A stretch of 51,933 nt of DNA, from the NCBI GenBank assembly GCA_903895595.1, contig CAITUP010000006.1, positions 1 to 51,933 on the forward strand, in the 5' to 3' direction. The number at the start of each line of letters is the position of its first letter. Within the stretch, counting starts at the first letter, position 1. Both the position numbers and the translations under genes were made by a program. Origin of the DNA: an uncultured Acetobacteraceae bacterium (GTDB lineage Bacteria; Pseudomonadota; Alphaproteobacteria; Acetobacterales; Acetobacteraceae). The notes beneath the pieces are model-generated. The model saw only the letters and a list, made by a program, of their open reading frames with translations. It was not told the DNA's origin and searched no databases. Shown piece after piece: positions 17,679 to 27,061 of this stretch.

Positions 17679-17850
17679 TATACCAACCGAACTAACCACT
17701 GACGCACTGGAATTCGCCAAATCGTCATGCCGACGCAGGTCGGCATCCACGACTTGCTGGCCACTACCGAGGAAGTCGTGGATGCTGACCTTCGTCAGCA
17801 TGACGATTTGCCACGCGCCGATGTGTCAATGGTTATGTCTGCTGGCATTA
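17679..17850. mobile_element. MITE-like element, long variant (172 bp)
   Basis: Begins TATACCAACCGAACTAACCA and ends with a degenerate inverted copy (CAATGGTTATGTCTGCTGGC then ATTA). Nested inside are an inverted pair around CGTCATGCCGAC and a longer hairpin around CATCCACGACTT/AAGTCGTGGATG. It is a second copy, in reverse orientation and with about 55 extra internal bases, of the element at 21014-21130. The ends are TA, as expected for an element inserting at TA. It carries no gene and sits directly ahead of the RBS of the EamA transporter gene. Confidence 0.85.
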
Positions 17851-17861
17851 GAGAGGGCCGC

Positions 17862-18902
17862 ATGAAAATCGGCATTCCCCTGGCCCTGTTGTCGGCCGTC
17901 CTGTTCGGGGCCAGCACCCCATTGGCGAAAATCCTGCTCGGGGATGCCAGTCCCTGGACGGTGGCCGGGTTGCTGTACCTCGGCTCCGGGGCCGGCCTGG
18001 CCATCGTCTACATCTCCCGTCGCATTCTACGGCTTCCCGCCGCCGAAGCCCCCTTGCGCCGAGCGGATATCGGCTGGCTGGCGGCGGTCATTGCGGCGGG
18101 CGGGGTGGCCGGACCGGTGTTTCTGATGTTCGGCCTCACCCGCACCGATGCGACCAACGCGTCGCTGCTCCTGAATCTGGAGGGCCTCGCCACCATGGGC
18201 ATCGCCTGGCTGGCTTTCCGGGAAAACGTCGACCGCCGCCTGCTGGCGGGAGCCTCCGCCATTCTTGCGGGGGCCGCACTGCTGTCGTGGCAAGGCGGAG
18301 CGGCGCTGGACTGGGGCGCCATCCTGATCGCCGCGGCCTGCCTCGCCTGGGGGATCGACAATAACCTGACGCGCAAACTGTCCGCCGCCGATCCGGTGCA
18401 GATTGCCATGTTGAAGGGTCTGTGCGCGGGCAGCGTAAACATCCTCCTTGCCTGGGCGCAGGGTGCCGCCTTCCCCGCCGCGGGTACGATCCTGGCGGCA
18501 TGCGTCGTCGGGTTCTTGGGCTACGGCGTCAGCTTGGTGCTGTTCGTCCTCGGGTTGCGCCACCTCGGCACCGCGCGCACGGGCGCATACTTCTCCCTGG
18601 CGCCGTTCATCGGGGCCTTGCTGTCGGTCGTCCTGTTGCACGAGCCAATGACGATCCGCCTGCTCGCCGCCGGCACCCTGATGGGCATCGGCCTATGGCT
18701 GCATCTGACGGAACGGCACGAGCACGAACACGCCCACCAACCGCTGGAACACGAACACCGGCACACCCACGACGACCATCACGGTCACACGCATGACCCC
18801 AACGACCCCGAGGGCGAGCCGCACAGCCACTGGCACCGCCACCGGCCGATGGTGCACCGTCACGCCCATTTCCCGGACATGCACCATCGGCACGGACACT
18901 GA
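17862..18902 (+). CDS. EamA-family (DMT) transporter with histidine-rich C-terminal tail
   Basis: 346-aa inner-membrane protein with ten predicted helices in two EamA repeats (MKIGIPLALLSAVLFGASTP at the start, GLRHLGTARTGAYFSLAPFIGALL near the end of repeat two). After the last helix comes a 64-residue tail with 23 histidines (HEHEHAH, HDDHHGHTH, HSHWHRHRP and HHRHGH at the end). Such tails bind Ni, Co, Zn or Cu, so metal sensing, buffering or export is plausible; this is inference. Start ATG at 17862 follows GAGAGGG. The same frame is open into the upstream MITE-like element but the transporter starts cleanly here. Confidence 0.88.
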   Translation: MKIGIPLALLSAVLFGASTPLAKILLGDASPWTVAGLLYLGSGAGLAIVYISRRILRLPAAEAPLRRADIGWLAAVIAAGGVAGPVFLMFGLTRTDATNASLLLNLEGLATMGIAWLAFRENVDRRLLAGASAILAGAALLSWQGGAALDWGAILIAAACLAWGIDNNLTRKLSAADPVQIAMLKGLCAGSVNILLAWAQGAAFPAAGTILAACVVGFLGYGVSLVLFVLGLRHLGTARTGAYFSLAPFIGALLSVVLLHEPMTIRLLAAGTLMGIGLWLHLTERHEHEHAHQPLEHEHRHTHDDHHGHTHDPNDPEGEPHSHWHRHRPMVHRHAHFPDMHHRHGH

Positions 18903-18908
18903 CGGGAT

Positions 18909-20033
18909 TTAACCCGCGATCGACCCGATTTCCGCTTCGGACAACCCCCAAGCCTTCAACGCCTCCCGAGGGTCCGTCGCGCCAGGAGGCGTGGGATGCC
19001 CCAACGGCGTGCCCTGGAACCGAGGCGCCGGCGCCGGCTGACGCATGCCCCCGACGTCGATGAAGGCGTTGCGGGCAGTGTTGGCCGGATAGTCCGCGGC
19101 CTCGTCCATCGACAGAACGGGCGCGAAGCAGACATCGGTGCCCTCCAGCACCTCGCACCATTGCTCGCGGGTGCGGGTGCGGAACAGCGCTGTCAGCCGG
19201 TCTTTCACCGCCTGCCACGTCTTCGGATCGCGCTGCGGTGGCATCGACGCCGGATCGATCTCCAACCGTTGCAGCAGCTCCGCGTGGAATTTCGCCTCGA
19301 TCGAGGCGATGGAGATATATGTGCCGGGCACCGAACACTCATACGTCTCATAGTAATACGAGCCGGAATCGAGCTGGTTGTGCCCGCGCGGCCCCGGCAG
19401 CCGCCCGCCCGCCTTCATGGCGTAAATCGGAGTCATCAGCGACAGCGCGCCGTCCACCATCGCCGCATCGACCACCTGTCCTTTGCCGGTAGCGCGCGCG
19501 CAGATGATCGCGGACAGCAGCCCGGTGATCAGATACATCGACCCGCCGCCGTAATCGCCGACAAGGTTCAAAGGCGGCGTCGGCTTCTGCCCCGCGCGCC
19601 CGATCGCATGCAGCGCCCCGGTCAGCGCGATGTAATTCAGATCGTGTCCGGCCGCATGCGCCAGCGGCCCCGTCTGGCCCCAGCCCGTCACCCGGCCGTA
19701 CGCCAAGCGCGGGTTACGCGCCAGACACACATCCGGCCCCAGACCCAATCGTTCCATCACGCCGGGACGAAACCCCTCGATCAACGCGTCGGAGCCTTCG
19801 ATCATCTTCAGCACCAGCGCCACATTCTCCGGCTTCTTCAAATCAACCGACACCGCCGCTCGGCTGCGTTTGGTGAATTCGAACCGCTCGTCCATTGTCA
19901 CGGCGGCGTCGCCGGGGGTGACACGATCGATCCGCACCACCGTCGCGCCCATGTCCGCCAGTATCATCGCCGCCAGCGGCGCCGGGCCGATGCCCGCGAA
20001 CTCGACGATCTTTACGCCTTCCAGGGGTCCCAT
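18909..20033 (-). CDS. CaiB/BaiF-family alpha-methylacyl-CoA racemase
   Basis: 374-aa family III CoA-transferase-fold protein. It starts MGPLEGVKIVEFAGIGPAP, typical of alpha-methylacyl-CoA racemases. The racemase catalytic residues appear to be present: His in GHDLNYIALTGALHAIG, Asp in LVGDYGGGSMYL and Glu in SIEAKFHAELL. This enzyme epimerises 2-methyl-branched acyl-CoAs so that they can enter beta-oxidation, which fits the many acyl-CoA genes in the window. Its stop is 6 nt from the stop of the convergent transporter gene. Confidence 0.88.
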   Translation of the reverse strand: MGPLEGVKIVEFAGIGPAPLAAMILADMGATVVRIDRVTPGDAAVTMDERFEFTKRSRAAVSVDLKKPENVALVLKMIEGSDALIEGFRPGVMERLGLGPDVCLARNPRLAYGRVTGWGQTGPLAHAAGHDLNYIALTGALHAIGRAGQKPTPPLNLVGDYGGGSMYLITGLLSAIICARATGKGQVVDAAMVDGALSLMTPIYAMKAGGRLPGPRGHNQLDSGSYYYETYECSVPGTYISIASIEAKFHAELLQRLEIDPASMPPQRDPKTWQAVKDRLTALFRTRTREQWCEVLEGTDVCFAPVLSMDEAADYPANTARNAFIDVGGMRQPAPAPRFQGTPLGHPTPPGATDPREALKAWGLSEAEIGSIAG

Positions 20034-20092
20034 ACGTGTTTCCTTCCACTACGCTGTCGCGGGAATTAAGGCGGTTCGTGCTGTTTCGCGCA

Positions 20093-20962
20093 ATGCCCCC
20101 AGGGGAGTCCAACGCTTTGCACGGGATCGCCTGGATGATCGTCGGCGGCGTGGTGTTCGCGCTGTTGAATGTGATGTTGCGTGTGCTGGCACTGCAAATG
20201 AAGCCGCTGGAGGTGCAGTTCCTGCGCTATTTCGCCGGCCTGATCGCGATGGCGCCGTTCATCCTGCGCGTCGGCCTGCGCGCCTATCACCCGAAAGGCC
20301 TGATCGGCCAGCTTTGGCGCGGCGCGTTCCACACCGCTGGCATGGTGCTGTGGTACATCGCTTTGCCGCATCTGACTTTGGCCGACACCACCGCCATCGG
20401 CTTCACCGGCCCAATCTTCATCATGATCGGCGCCGTCATCGCATTTAAAGAAAAAATGATGTGGGAACGCTGGGTGTCCGCCGCAATCGGTTTCCTGGGC
20501 GTGTTGATCGTCGTCGGTCCCAAAATGACCGCGAGCGGCGGATATTACGATCTGATCATGCTGGCTTCGTCGCCATTGTTCGCCGTTTCGGCCCTGATCA
20601 CCAAAGCGCTGACGAAGCGCGACAAAACCGAGGTCATTGTCGTCTGGCAGTGCATCACCATCGGCTTTTTCACGCTTCCGCTGGCGATCCCCGGATGGGA
20701 ATGGCCGACCTTGATTCAATGGCTGCTGTTCCTGGCCAGCGGCATCCTGGGCAGCATCGGCCATTACTGCATCACCAGCGCCCTCCGAGCGGCCGACGCC
20801 ACGGCAACGCAGAGCGTAAAATTCCTCGATCTGATCTGGATGTCTTCGCTCGGGTTTCTGGTGTTCGGCGATATTCCGACGATTTCGACCGTCATCGGCG
20901 GCCTCGTCATCGTCGCCGCCACCACTTGGATCGCGCGCCGGGAGGCTCGGCGACGCGTGTGA
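20093..20962 (+). CDS. EamA-family (DMT) transporter
   Basis: 289-aa inner-membrane protein with two EamA repeats and about ten helices (GIAWMIVGGVVFALLNVMLR at the start, LGSIGHYCITSALRAADATA in repeat two). This resembles the RhaT/YdcZ-like S-adenosylmethionine or metabolite exporters, but the substrate is not predictable. ATG at 20093 (MPPGESNALHG) is chosen; a GTG at 20036 in frame would add 19 residues. It diverges from the racemase gene. No histidine-rich tail, unlike the other EamA protein nearby. Confidence 0.87.
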   Translation: MPPGESNALHGIAWMIVGGVVFALLNVMLRVLALQMKPLEVQFLRYFAGLIAMAPFILRVGLRAYHPKGLIGQLWRGAFHTAGMVLWYIALPHLTLADTTAIGFTGPIFIMIGAVIAFKEKMMWERWVSAAIGFLGVLIVVGPKMTASGGYYDLIMLASSPLFAVSALITKALTKRDKTEVIVVWQCITIGFFTLPLAIPGWEWPTLIQWLLFLASGILGSIGHYCITSALRAADATATQSVKFLDLIWMSSLGFLVFGDIPTISTVIGGLVIVAATTWIARREARRRV

Positions 20963-21013
20963 TCCCTGGCGCTGTTTCAGTAATAGATCTGCCGCGAATT
21001 GCAGCGCCCATAT

Positions 21014-21130
21014 TATACCAGCGGACCTAACCATTGACACATCGGCGCGTGGCAAATCGTCATGCCGACCTGCGTCGGCATGACGATGTGGCGAATTCCG
21101 GTACGTCAATGGTTAGTTCGGTTGGTATTA
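21014..21130. mobile_element. MITE-like element, short variant (117 bp)
   Basis: Begins TATACCAGCGGACCTAACCA and ends CTAACCATTGAC in inverted form, finishing GGTTGGTATTA. The centre is a perfect hairpin, CGTCATGCCGAC and its complement. Read on the minus strand it matches 17679-17850 nearly base for base except for the extra internal hairpin of that copy. It has no coding capacity. Its last three bases (21128-21130) form the TAA stop of the AT-hook protein gene on the minus strand. Confidence 0.87.
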
Positions 21131-21733
21131 CTCCGCACTGCTGCCAGACGAGGTCCCCGGCGCGGGAACGACCGGCACCTTACGCGGACGACCGCGTCCC
21201 CGCTTGACTGGAGCAGCGGCCACGGCAACGGCAGCTTTCTTCGGACGGCCGGGACCGCGCTTGGCGGGAGAAGCAGTGGATTTCTTCGCGGCAGCCTTCT
21301 TGCCAGCGGCCTTCTTCGGCGCGGCGGCTTTGGCGGCGGCCTTTTTCGGACGGCCGGGACCGCGCTTGGCGGGGGGAGCGGCGGATTTCTTCGCGGCGGC
21401 CTTTTTGCCAGCAGTCTTCTTCGGCGCGGCGGCCTTGGCAGCAGCCTTTTTCGGACGACCAGGACCGCGTTTTGCCGGCGCGGCCGCGGATTTCGCGGCG
21501 GCCTTCTTCGGACGACCCGGACCGCGTTTCGCGGGTGCAGCCGTCTTTTTGGCGGCAGCTTTTTTCCCAGCGGCGTTTTTGGCAGGAGCTTTTTTGGCGG
21601 TGGCGGTTTTCGCGGCCGCCTTTTTGCCGGTGGACTTCTTGGCAGCCGCCTTCTTCGCGGTTTTACGCGCAGCAGCACGCACGGCCATCGCCTGCACGGC
21701 CGGTTTTTCGGTGGTTGTCTCTTCAGTACTCAC
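21128..21733 (-). CDS. AT-hook / histone H1-like DNA-binding protein
   Basis: 201 aa, mostly Lys, Ala and Pro. After MSTEETTTEKPAVQAMAV comes an H1-like Lys/Ala-rich region (AKKAAAKKSTGKKAAAKTA). It is followed by five AT-hook cores: four KRGPGRPKK and one KRGRGRPRK, spaced by Ala/Lys linkers. AT-hooks bind the minor groove of AT-rich DNA, so this is a likely nucleoid or transcription factor. The start is GTG at 21733, supported by AAGGAG eight bases ahead. The C terminus ends GTSSGSSAE, and its TAA is supplied by the end of the adjacent MITE-like element, so the native C terminus may have been changed. Confidence 0.88.
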   Translation of the reverse strand: MSTEETTTEKPAVQAMAVRAAARKTAKKAAAKKSTGKKAAAKTATAKKAPAKNAAGKKAAAKKTAAPAKRGPGRPKKAAAKSAAAPAKRGPGRPKKAAAKAAAPKKTAGKKAAAKKSAAPPAKRGPGRPKKAAAKAAAPKKAAGKKAAAKKSTASPAKRGPGRPKKAAVAVAAAPVKRGRGRPRKVPVVPAPGTSSGSSAE

Positions 21734-21948
21734 CAGGTGAACTCCTTGTCATGGCCTGTAGCGTTCCGATCGCGACCGTTGCCTGTCGTGTACAAGGCCG
21801 CGGGACACCGACCGTTGTTCGGTTCTTGTCGGCACATGCGCCGTGTTCTCGCCCGATGTGCGAATCGACACGCGTATGTCTGGAATCACTATTCCGCGTC
21901 CAGTCGCTTTGTGTCAAACTAAAGTAACCGTTTTGCCACACGTTTTAC

Positions 21949-21982
21949 AAAAAAAACCGCCGCGGCATTGCTGCCGCGGCGG
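21949..21982 (-). terminator. intrinsic terminator of the prpD-prpC transcript
   Basis: On the minus strand an 11-bp GC stem (CCGCCGCGGCA ... TGCCGCGGCGG, loop of four) is followed directly by eight T residues. It lies 25 nt beyond the stop of prpC. This is a textbook Rho-independent terminator. The remaining bases to 21733 hold no gene that I can see, only the leader of the AT-hook gene. Confidence 0.9.
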
Positions 21983-22007
21983 CTTCCGTAACAGATCGTT
22001 ACGCGGT

Positions 22008-23165
22008 TCACCCGCGCTTTTCGATCGGCGTGTAGTCGCGCGGCTCCGGCCCGATGTAATTGGCCGTCGGACGAATCAGCTTGTTGTCGACACGCTGTTC
22101 CATGACATGCGCACCCCAGCCCGATGTCCGGGCGATCACGAAAATCGGCGTGAACATCGACGTCGGAATGCCCAGCATGTGGTAGCTGATGGCGCTGAAC
22201 CAATCGAGGTTGGCGAACATGTTCTTCGCGTCTGCCATCGTCGCCTCGATCCGGTCGGCGATTTCGAACATCCGCATATCGCCGGCCGCCGCTGAAAGAT
22301 CGCGAGACACTTCCTTGATGATGGCGTTGCGCGGATCGGCGATCGTGTAAACCGCGTGGCCGAACCCGATCACCACTTCGCGGTTGGCGACGCGCTTGCG
22401 GATATCGGCTTCCGCCGCGTCCGGCGAGTCGTAACGCTTCATGGTTTCGAACGCGACTTCGTTGGCGCCGCCATGCTTCGGCCCGCGCAGCGCGCCGATA
22501 CCGGCGGTGATGCAGGAATGCATGTCCGAACCAGTCCCCGCCACGACGCGGCAGGTAAACGTCGACGCGTTGAACTCGTGTTCCGCATAGAGAATAAGCG
22601 ACGTGTGCATCGCGCGCACGAACGCGTCGGACGGTTTCTCGCCATGCAGCAGGTGCAGGAAATGCCCACCGATCGAATCGTCGTCGGTTTCGACGTCGAT
22701 GCGTTTGCCGTTATGCGCGTAATGGAACCAGTACAGCAGCATCGAACCCAGGGACGCCATCAGCCGGTCGATGATGTCGCGGGCGCCGGCCACGTTCTGA
22801 TCGTCCTTTTCCGGCAGCGCGCAGCCCAGGGCCGACACGCCGGTGCGCATCACATCCATCGGATGCGACGCGGCGGGCAGAGCCTCCAGCGCCGCTTTCA
22901 CCGCCAGCGGCAGGCCGCGCAACGATTTCAGCTTCGCCTTGTAGCCCTTGAGCTCGGACTTCGTCGGCAGCGCGCCGTGCACCAGCAGGAAGGCGATTTC
23001 CTCGAACTCGCAAATATTGGCGATGTCGAGGATGTCGTAGCCGCGATAGTTCAGGTCGTTGCCCGAACGCCCGACCGTGCATAGCGCGGTGTTGCCAGCG
23101 GTAATGCCGGACAGGCCGACGCCGCGCTTGGCGCGGACCGGCGTGTTGGTGGCGGTTTCGCTCAT
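22008..23165 (-). CDS. prpC: 2-methylcitrate synthase / citrate synthase
   Basis: 385-aa citrate-synthase-fold enzyme that condenses propionyl-CoA with oxaloacetate to 2-methylcitrate. PrpC-type text includes [29 protein letters not shown] at the N terminus and [13 protein letters not shown] with a catalytic His. [14 protein letters not shown] supplies the second His, and an Asp lies in the C-terminal catalytic region. The length suits the short PrpC class. AGGAGAT precedes the start. It follows prpD by 14 nt on the same strand and ends at a strong terminator, so prpD-prpC form one operon. Confidence 0.93.
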   Translation of the reverse strand: MSETATNTPVRAKRGVGLSGITAGNTALCTVGRSGNDLNYRGYDILDIANICEFEEIAFLLVHGALPTKSELKGYKAKLKSLRGLPLAVKAALEALPAASHPMDVMRTGVSALGCALPEKDDQNVAGARDIIDRLMASLGSMLLYWFHYAHNGKRIDVETDDDSIGGHFLHLLHGEKPSDAFVRAMHTSLILYAEHEFNASTFTCRVVAGTGSDMHSCITAGIGALRGPKHGGANEVAFETMKRYDSPDAAEADIRKRVANREVVIGFGHAVYTIADPRNAIIKEVSRDLSAAAGDMRMFEIADRIEATMADAKNMFANLDWFSAISYHMLGIPTSMFTPIFVIARTSGWGAHVMEQRVDNKLIRPTANYIGPEPRDYTPIEKRG

Positions 23166-23179
23166 GGATTTATCTCCTG

Positions 23180-24679
23180 TTAGAGAATGCCGGGCTTGCC
23201 GGCGAGCAGCGTGCCGGCGGGCAGCGCCACGTTCAACTGATGCAGTTCCCCGGCCGGCAGACGCGCCAGATCCTGCACCGCTTCCAGGAAGCGGTTGGAC
23301 TCGCGGGTCGAAATGATGCCGTTCGTCAGAGTCTGGAACTTGCGGATGTAGTCCGCGCGGCCGAACGGTTTCGCACCCAGCGGATGCGCGTTGGCGACCG
23401 CCATTTCATCGACGATCTTCGATCCGTCGCGCATGAAGATTTCGACCTTGCCGCCGAACGACAGCTCGTTCGGATCGCGGGTCAGGTAACGGCGGGTCCA
23501 CTCTGGATCCTCCGTCGTTTCGATCTTATGCCACAGCCGGATCGTATCGGCGCGGTTCGCGCGCTTCGGCGCGTAGCTGTCGACATGGTGCCAGCTACCG
23601 TCCTGCAACGCGACGGCGAAGATGTACATGATCGAATGGTCCAGCGTTTCGCGGCTGGCCTTCGGGTCCATCTTCTGCGGATCGTTGGCACCGGTGCCGA
23701 TCACGTAATGGGTGTGATGGCTGGTGTGGATCACGATTTTCTCGATCGCGTCGAGGTCCGCGATTTTCTCGCGCATGCGGAACGCCAGATCGATCAGCGC
23801 CTGCGACTGATACTCGGCGGAATGTTCCTTGGTGTAGGTATCGAGAATCGCGCGCTTCGCTTCGCCGGGGGCCGGCAGAGCCACCTGATAATGCGCCTGC
23901 GGCCCATTCAGGATCCACGCCACCACGCTGTCCTCGCCCTCGTAAATCGGGCTCGGCGCGCCTTCGCCGCGCATCGTGCGATCGACGGCTTCCACCGCCA
24001 GCTTGCCGGCATGCGCGGGGGCGTACGCCTTCCACGACGAGATTTCGCCTTTGCGCGACTGACGCGTGGTGAAGCTGACATGCACGGCCTGCTGCACGGC
24101 TTGGTAGATCACGTCCTGCTTCAGACCCAGCAGCGTGCCGATACCGGCGGCCTGGGCGGGGCAGAGATGGGCGATGTGGTCGATCTTGTGCTCATGCAGG
24201 CAGATCGTGCGGCACAGCTCGACATGGATTTCGTAGCCCGTGGCGATACCGCGGATCAGGTCCTTGCCGGATTTGCCGACGGTCTGCGCCACCGCCAGGA
24301 TCGGCGGAATGTTGTCGCCGGGATGCGAGTAATCGGCGGCCAGGAACGTGTCGTGCATGTCCAGCTCGCGCACCGCCGTGCCGTTCGCCCAGGCGGCCCA
24401 TTCCGGGGAGACCCGCTTGCCGGCGGCCACGCCGAACACCGTCGCACCGTTCTTGTTCGGACGCGCCAGCGCCATGTCGCGCGCCGACATCGGGGCATGC
24501 CGGTTGACCGAGGCCACCGCCACCGACGCATTGTCGATGATGCGGTTGACGATCATGTCGGCGACCTCTTTTTTGACCGCGACTTTGTCGGCGGCGACGC
24601 CGGCGATTTTCCACGCGAACTGGTCCTCGCGTTTCAGGTTGGCCTTCGAGGGGTAAACCTTGATGTCGTGGGTAATCAT
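23180..24679 (-). CDS. prpD: 2-methylcitrate dehydratase, MmgE/PrpD family
   Basis: 499-aa cofactor-independent dehydratase that converts 2-methylcitrate to 2-methyl-cis-aconitate. PrpD-type segments are [42 protein letters not shown] and [18 protein letters not shown]. The C-terminal part carries [21 protein letters not shown] strong Shine-Dalgarno, GGAGGAAATGT, precedes the ATG. It is the first gene of the operon with prpC. The third pathway enzyme, methylisocitrate lyase PrpB, is not in the window. The divergent MFS gene starts 129 nt away. Confidence 0.93.
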   Translation of the reverse strand: MITHDIKVYPSKANLKREDQFAWKIAGVAADKVAVKKEVADMIVNRIIDNASVAVASVNRHAPMSARDMALARPNKNGATVFGVAAGKRVSPEWAAWANGTAVRELDMHDTFLAADYSHPGDNIPPILAVAQTVGKSGKDLIRGIATGYEIHVELCRTICLHEHKIDHIAHLCPAQAAGIGTLLGLKQDVIYQAVQQAVHVSFTTRQSRKGEISSWKAYAPAHAGKLAVEAVDRTMRGEGAPSPIYEGEDSVVAWILNGPQAHYQVALPAPGEAKRAILDTYTKEHSAEYQSQALIDLAFRMREKIADLDAIEKIVIHTSHHTHYVIGTGANDPQKMDPKASRETLDHSIMYIFAVALQDGSWHHVDSYAPKRANRADTIRLWHKIETTEDPEWTRRYLTRDPNELSFGGKVEIFMRDGSKIVDEMAVANAHPLGAKPFGRADYIRKFQTLTNGIISTRESNRFLEAVQDLARLPAGELHQLNVALPAGTLLAGKPGIL

Positions 24680-24808
24680 ACATTTCCTCCAACCGAAACT
24701 CGTGGACCGCCGGGGCGGGCGGGGTTAGCCTGCGATCAGGCCGTGGCGTGCTTCGTAAAGTCGCGCCGCCCGGCCCGCAAGCGCACGCAGTACTTTTGCC
24801 GGAACAGG

Positions 24809-26050
24809 GTGGCCAAAAAAGTGACGACTTCCAACGGGGCCCCCGAACCCGGTGCCACGCGCCGGGACTTCATTACCCAGCTCACTGCCATGATGGCGGT
24901 GCAGAGCGTGATCACCATGGGCAGCTACACTCTGCCCGTGCTGGCGCCGGAGATCGCTAAGGATATGGGCGTGCCGGCGACGATGATCGGCGTCTACACC
25001 TCGGTTGTTTACAGCGTTTGCATTTTCTCGGCGCTGCTGGGCGGCGGCATGGTGCCGCGGTTCGGCGCGCTGCGGGTGTGCCAGGGGTGCCTGGTGCTGA
25101 TGGCCGGAGCGTTTCTGTGCGGGTTGCCAGGATCGCTCGCCGGGTTCGCCGTGTGCGGCGTCCTCGCTGGCCTGGGCAATGCCCCACCGACCGCCGCGAG
25201 TTCCCACGTCCTTCTACGAGCGACGCCCAAGCGATGGGTCAATTTGGTGTTCTCCATCAAGCAGGCCGGCGTGCCGCTCGGCGGCGGACTGGCGGGCGCG
25301 ATTCTGCCAACTCTGGCCGCCGCGTTCGGCTGGCGCGGCGCCGTCGCTGCCATGATCGTCCTGTCGTTGCTCACCTGCACGATCTTGCAGATATGGCGGA
25401 CGGAAATGGATGCCGACCGCGACCGCACCCGCCGCATCGGTTGGCACACGGCACTGTCGCCGTTTCTGCTGGTCTGGCGGCACAAGGACTTGCGCGCCAT
25501 CGGCATCGCCTCCGGCATGATGTCCGGGGCGCAAATGGGGCTGCTGGCGATCTACGTGACCTATCTGCATCAGGCCATCGGCCTGTCGCTGACCGTGGCG
25601 GGCGGCGCGCTGGCCACCGCGCAGGTCGCCGGCATTGTCGGACGCATCGTCTGGGGCATCGTCGCCGACCGCTCCGGTCGGCCGATTTTGACCATGGCCG
25701 GCATCGCGGCCGGCGTGTCGGTCTGCGCCATCGCCGCCGCGCAGTTCACCCCGTCCTGGCCGCTGCTGGCCATCCACGCCGTCAGCGCGGTGTTTGGGGG
25801 CCTCGTGCTCGGCTGGAACGGCGTGCTGTTCGCCGAGGTCGCGCGCCAGTCTCCCCCGGGCCGCGCCGCCGAGGCCGCGGGCGGAATCGTGTGTCTGACC
25901 TGCATGGGAATGGTATTCATCCCCTCGGCCATCGCCGGGCTGATCGAGGTCAGCGGCAGTTTCCCCCTGGGCTTCGCCGCCACCGCCGCCGGCACCGGCC
26001 TGGTCGCCGCCGATTTCCTGCGCCGGTCCATCCGGCGCGGCTTGCACTGA
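24809..26050 (+). CDS. MFS transporter
   Basis: 413-aa major facilitator protein with about twelve helices. The first follows [21 protein letters not shown], and the segment [17 protein letters not shown] matches the loop 2-3 motif position of the superfamily. I chose GTG at 24809 ([10 protein letters not shown]), preceded by GGAACAGG; an ATG at 24890 would remove 27 residues and still keep most of helix one. The same frame is open back to 23240 across prpD on the other strand, which is a shadow. The gene is 12 nt from a D-carbamoylase gene, so it may import ureido acids or a similar substrate (inference). Confidence 0.87.
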   Translation: MAKKVTTSNGAPEPGATRRDFITQLTAMMAVQSVITMGSYTLPVLAPEIAKDMGVPATMIGVYTSVVYSVCIFSALLGGGMVPRFGALRVCQGCLVLMAGAFLCGLPGSLAGFAVCGVLAGLGNAPPTAASSHVLLRATPKRWVNLVFSIKQAGVPLGGGLAGAILPTLAAAFGWRGAVAAMIVLSLLTCTILQIWRTEMDADRDRTRRIGWHTALSPFLLVWRHKDLRAIGIASGMMSGAQMGLLAIYVTYLHQAIGLSLTVAGGALATAQVAGIVGRIVWGIVADRSGRPILTMAGIAAGVSVCAIAAAQFTPSWPLLAIHAVSAVFGGLVLGWNGVLFAEVARQSPPGRAAEAAGGIVCLTCMGMVFIPSAIAGLIEVSGSFPLGFAATAAGTGLVAADFLRRSIRRGLH

Positions 26051-26062
26051 CAGGAGTATCCC

Positions 26063-27046
26063 ATGTCCCGCGTCATCACCGTCGCCGCCGCGCAACTCGG
26101 GCCGATCCAGAAGGCGGAACCAAGATCGGTCGCGGTGGAGCGCATGGTCCGGCTGATGGAACGCGCCCACAAACGCGGTGTGGAGTTGGTGGTATTTCCC
26201 GAACTGGCGCTGACCACGTTCTTCCCCCGGCACTACCACGACGACATCGCGGAAGCCGATCGCTGGTTCGAAACCTCCCTGCCGTCGAACGAAACGGCCC
26301 CGCTGTTCGCGGCGGCGCGGAAATACGGGATCGGTTTCCATTTGGGCTACGCCGAAATCGCGCATGAGGCGGACGAGACGGGCATCCTACGGAAACGCCG
26401 CTTCAACACGTCCGTTCTTGTCAGCCCAGCCGGCGATATCCTGCTTAAATACCGCAAGGTGCATCTGCCCGGCCACGCCGAATACGATCCGCGCCGTGTC
26501 GTGCAGCATTTGGAAAAACGGTATTTCGAGGTCGGGAACCTCGGCTTCCCCGTGATCCGCGCGCCGATGGGCGGATTGGACGGGATCAATATGGGAATGA
26601 TGATCTGCAACGACCGCCGCTGGCCGGAAGCTTGGCGCGTCCTCGGACTGCAATCCGTCGAGTTGGTGATGCTCGGATACAACACGCCGAGCATCAATCA
26701 GGAGGCCGGGGGTTTCGAGGCGCATCATCTGCGGGTGTTTCACTCGCATTTATCGATCCAGGCGGGGGCGTATCAGAACGCCTGTTTCGCGGTCGCGACG
26801 GCCAAGGCGGGGATCGAGGACGGCTGCGAATTGTTCGGACACTCGATCATTGTGAACCCGCAGGGGGAGATCGTCGCGATGGCGGCGACCTGGGACGACG
26901 AACTGATCGCGGCCGATTGCAATTTGGATTTGTGCACGCTGGGGCGGACAACGATCTTCGCGTTCGACAAGCACCGGCGGCCGGAGGCTTACGGGCGGAT
27001 CACCGATCAGGTGGGCGCCGTGGAGCCTCCGGTCTGGGGGAAGTAA
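26063..27046 (+). CDS. N-carbamoyl-D-amino-acid hydrolase
   Basis: 327-aa nitrilase-superfamily enzyme that hydrolyses N-carbamoyl-D-amino acids to D-amino acids, CO2 and ammonia. It matches the Agrobacterium D-carbamoylase along most of its length. The catalytic triad is visible as Glu47 ([14 protein letters not shown]), Lys132 ([10 protein letters not shown]) and Cys182 ([11 protein letters not shown]). RRFNTS and HLEKRYFE are family hallmarks. CAGGAG precedes the ATG. It is in an operon with the MFS transporter. No hydantoinase gene is nearby, so the carbamoyl compounds may come from outside or from pyrimidine-like degradation. Confidence 0.92.
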   Translation: MSRVITVAAAQLGPIQKAEPRSVAVERMVRLMERAHKRGVELVVFPELALTTFFPRHYHDDIAEADRWFETSLPSNETAPLFAAARKYGIGFHLGYAEIAHEADETGILRKRRFNTSVLVSPAGDILLKYRKVHLPGHAEYDPRRVVQHLEKRYFEVGNLGFPVIRAPMGGLDGINMGMMICNDRRWPEAWRVLGLQSVELVMLGYNTPSINQEAGGFEAHHLRVFHSHLSIQAGAYQNACFAVATAKAGIEDGCELFGHSIIVNPQGEIVAMAATWDDELIAADCNLDLCTLGRTTIFAFDKHRRPEAYGRITDQVGAVEPPVWGK

Positions 27047-27061
27047 GCGCCTACTTCCCCC
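27036..27061. terminator. palindrome joining two convergent gene ends
   Basis: The 10-bp arms GGGGGAAGTA (27036-27045) and TACTTCCCCC (27052-27061) are perfect complements around AGCGCC. The stops of both convergent genes (TAA on plus, TAG on minus) sit inside the hairpin. No T-run follows, so a Rho-independent role is uncertain, but a bidirectional barrier is likely. Confidence 0.55.

Noticed and set aside
21128-21733. Tandem repeats that might suggest a CRISPR array
   Set aside because: The repeats are in-frame AT-hook codons with variable spacing and no unique spacers; they are coding.
23240-24808. Very long plus-strand frame leading into the MFS gene
   Set aside because: It is antisense to prpD over this span, has Arg/His/Gly-rich low-complexity translation and no family match. 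Only the part from 24809 is the MFS transporter.
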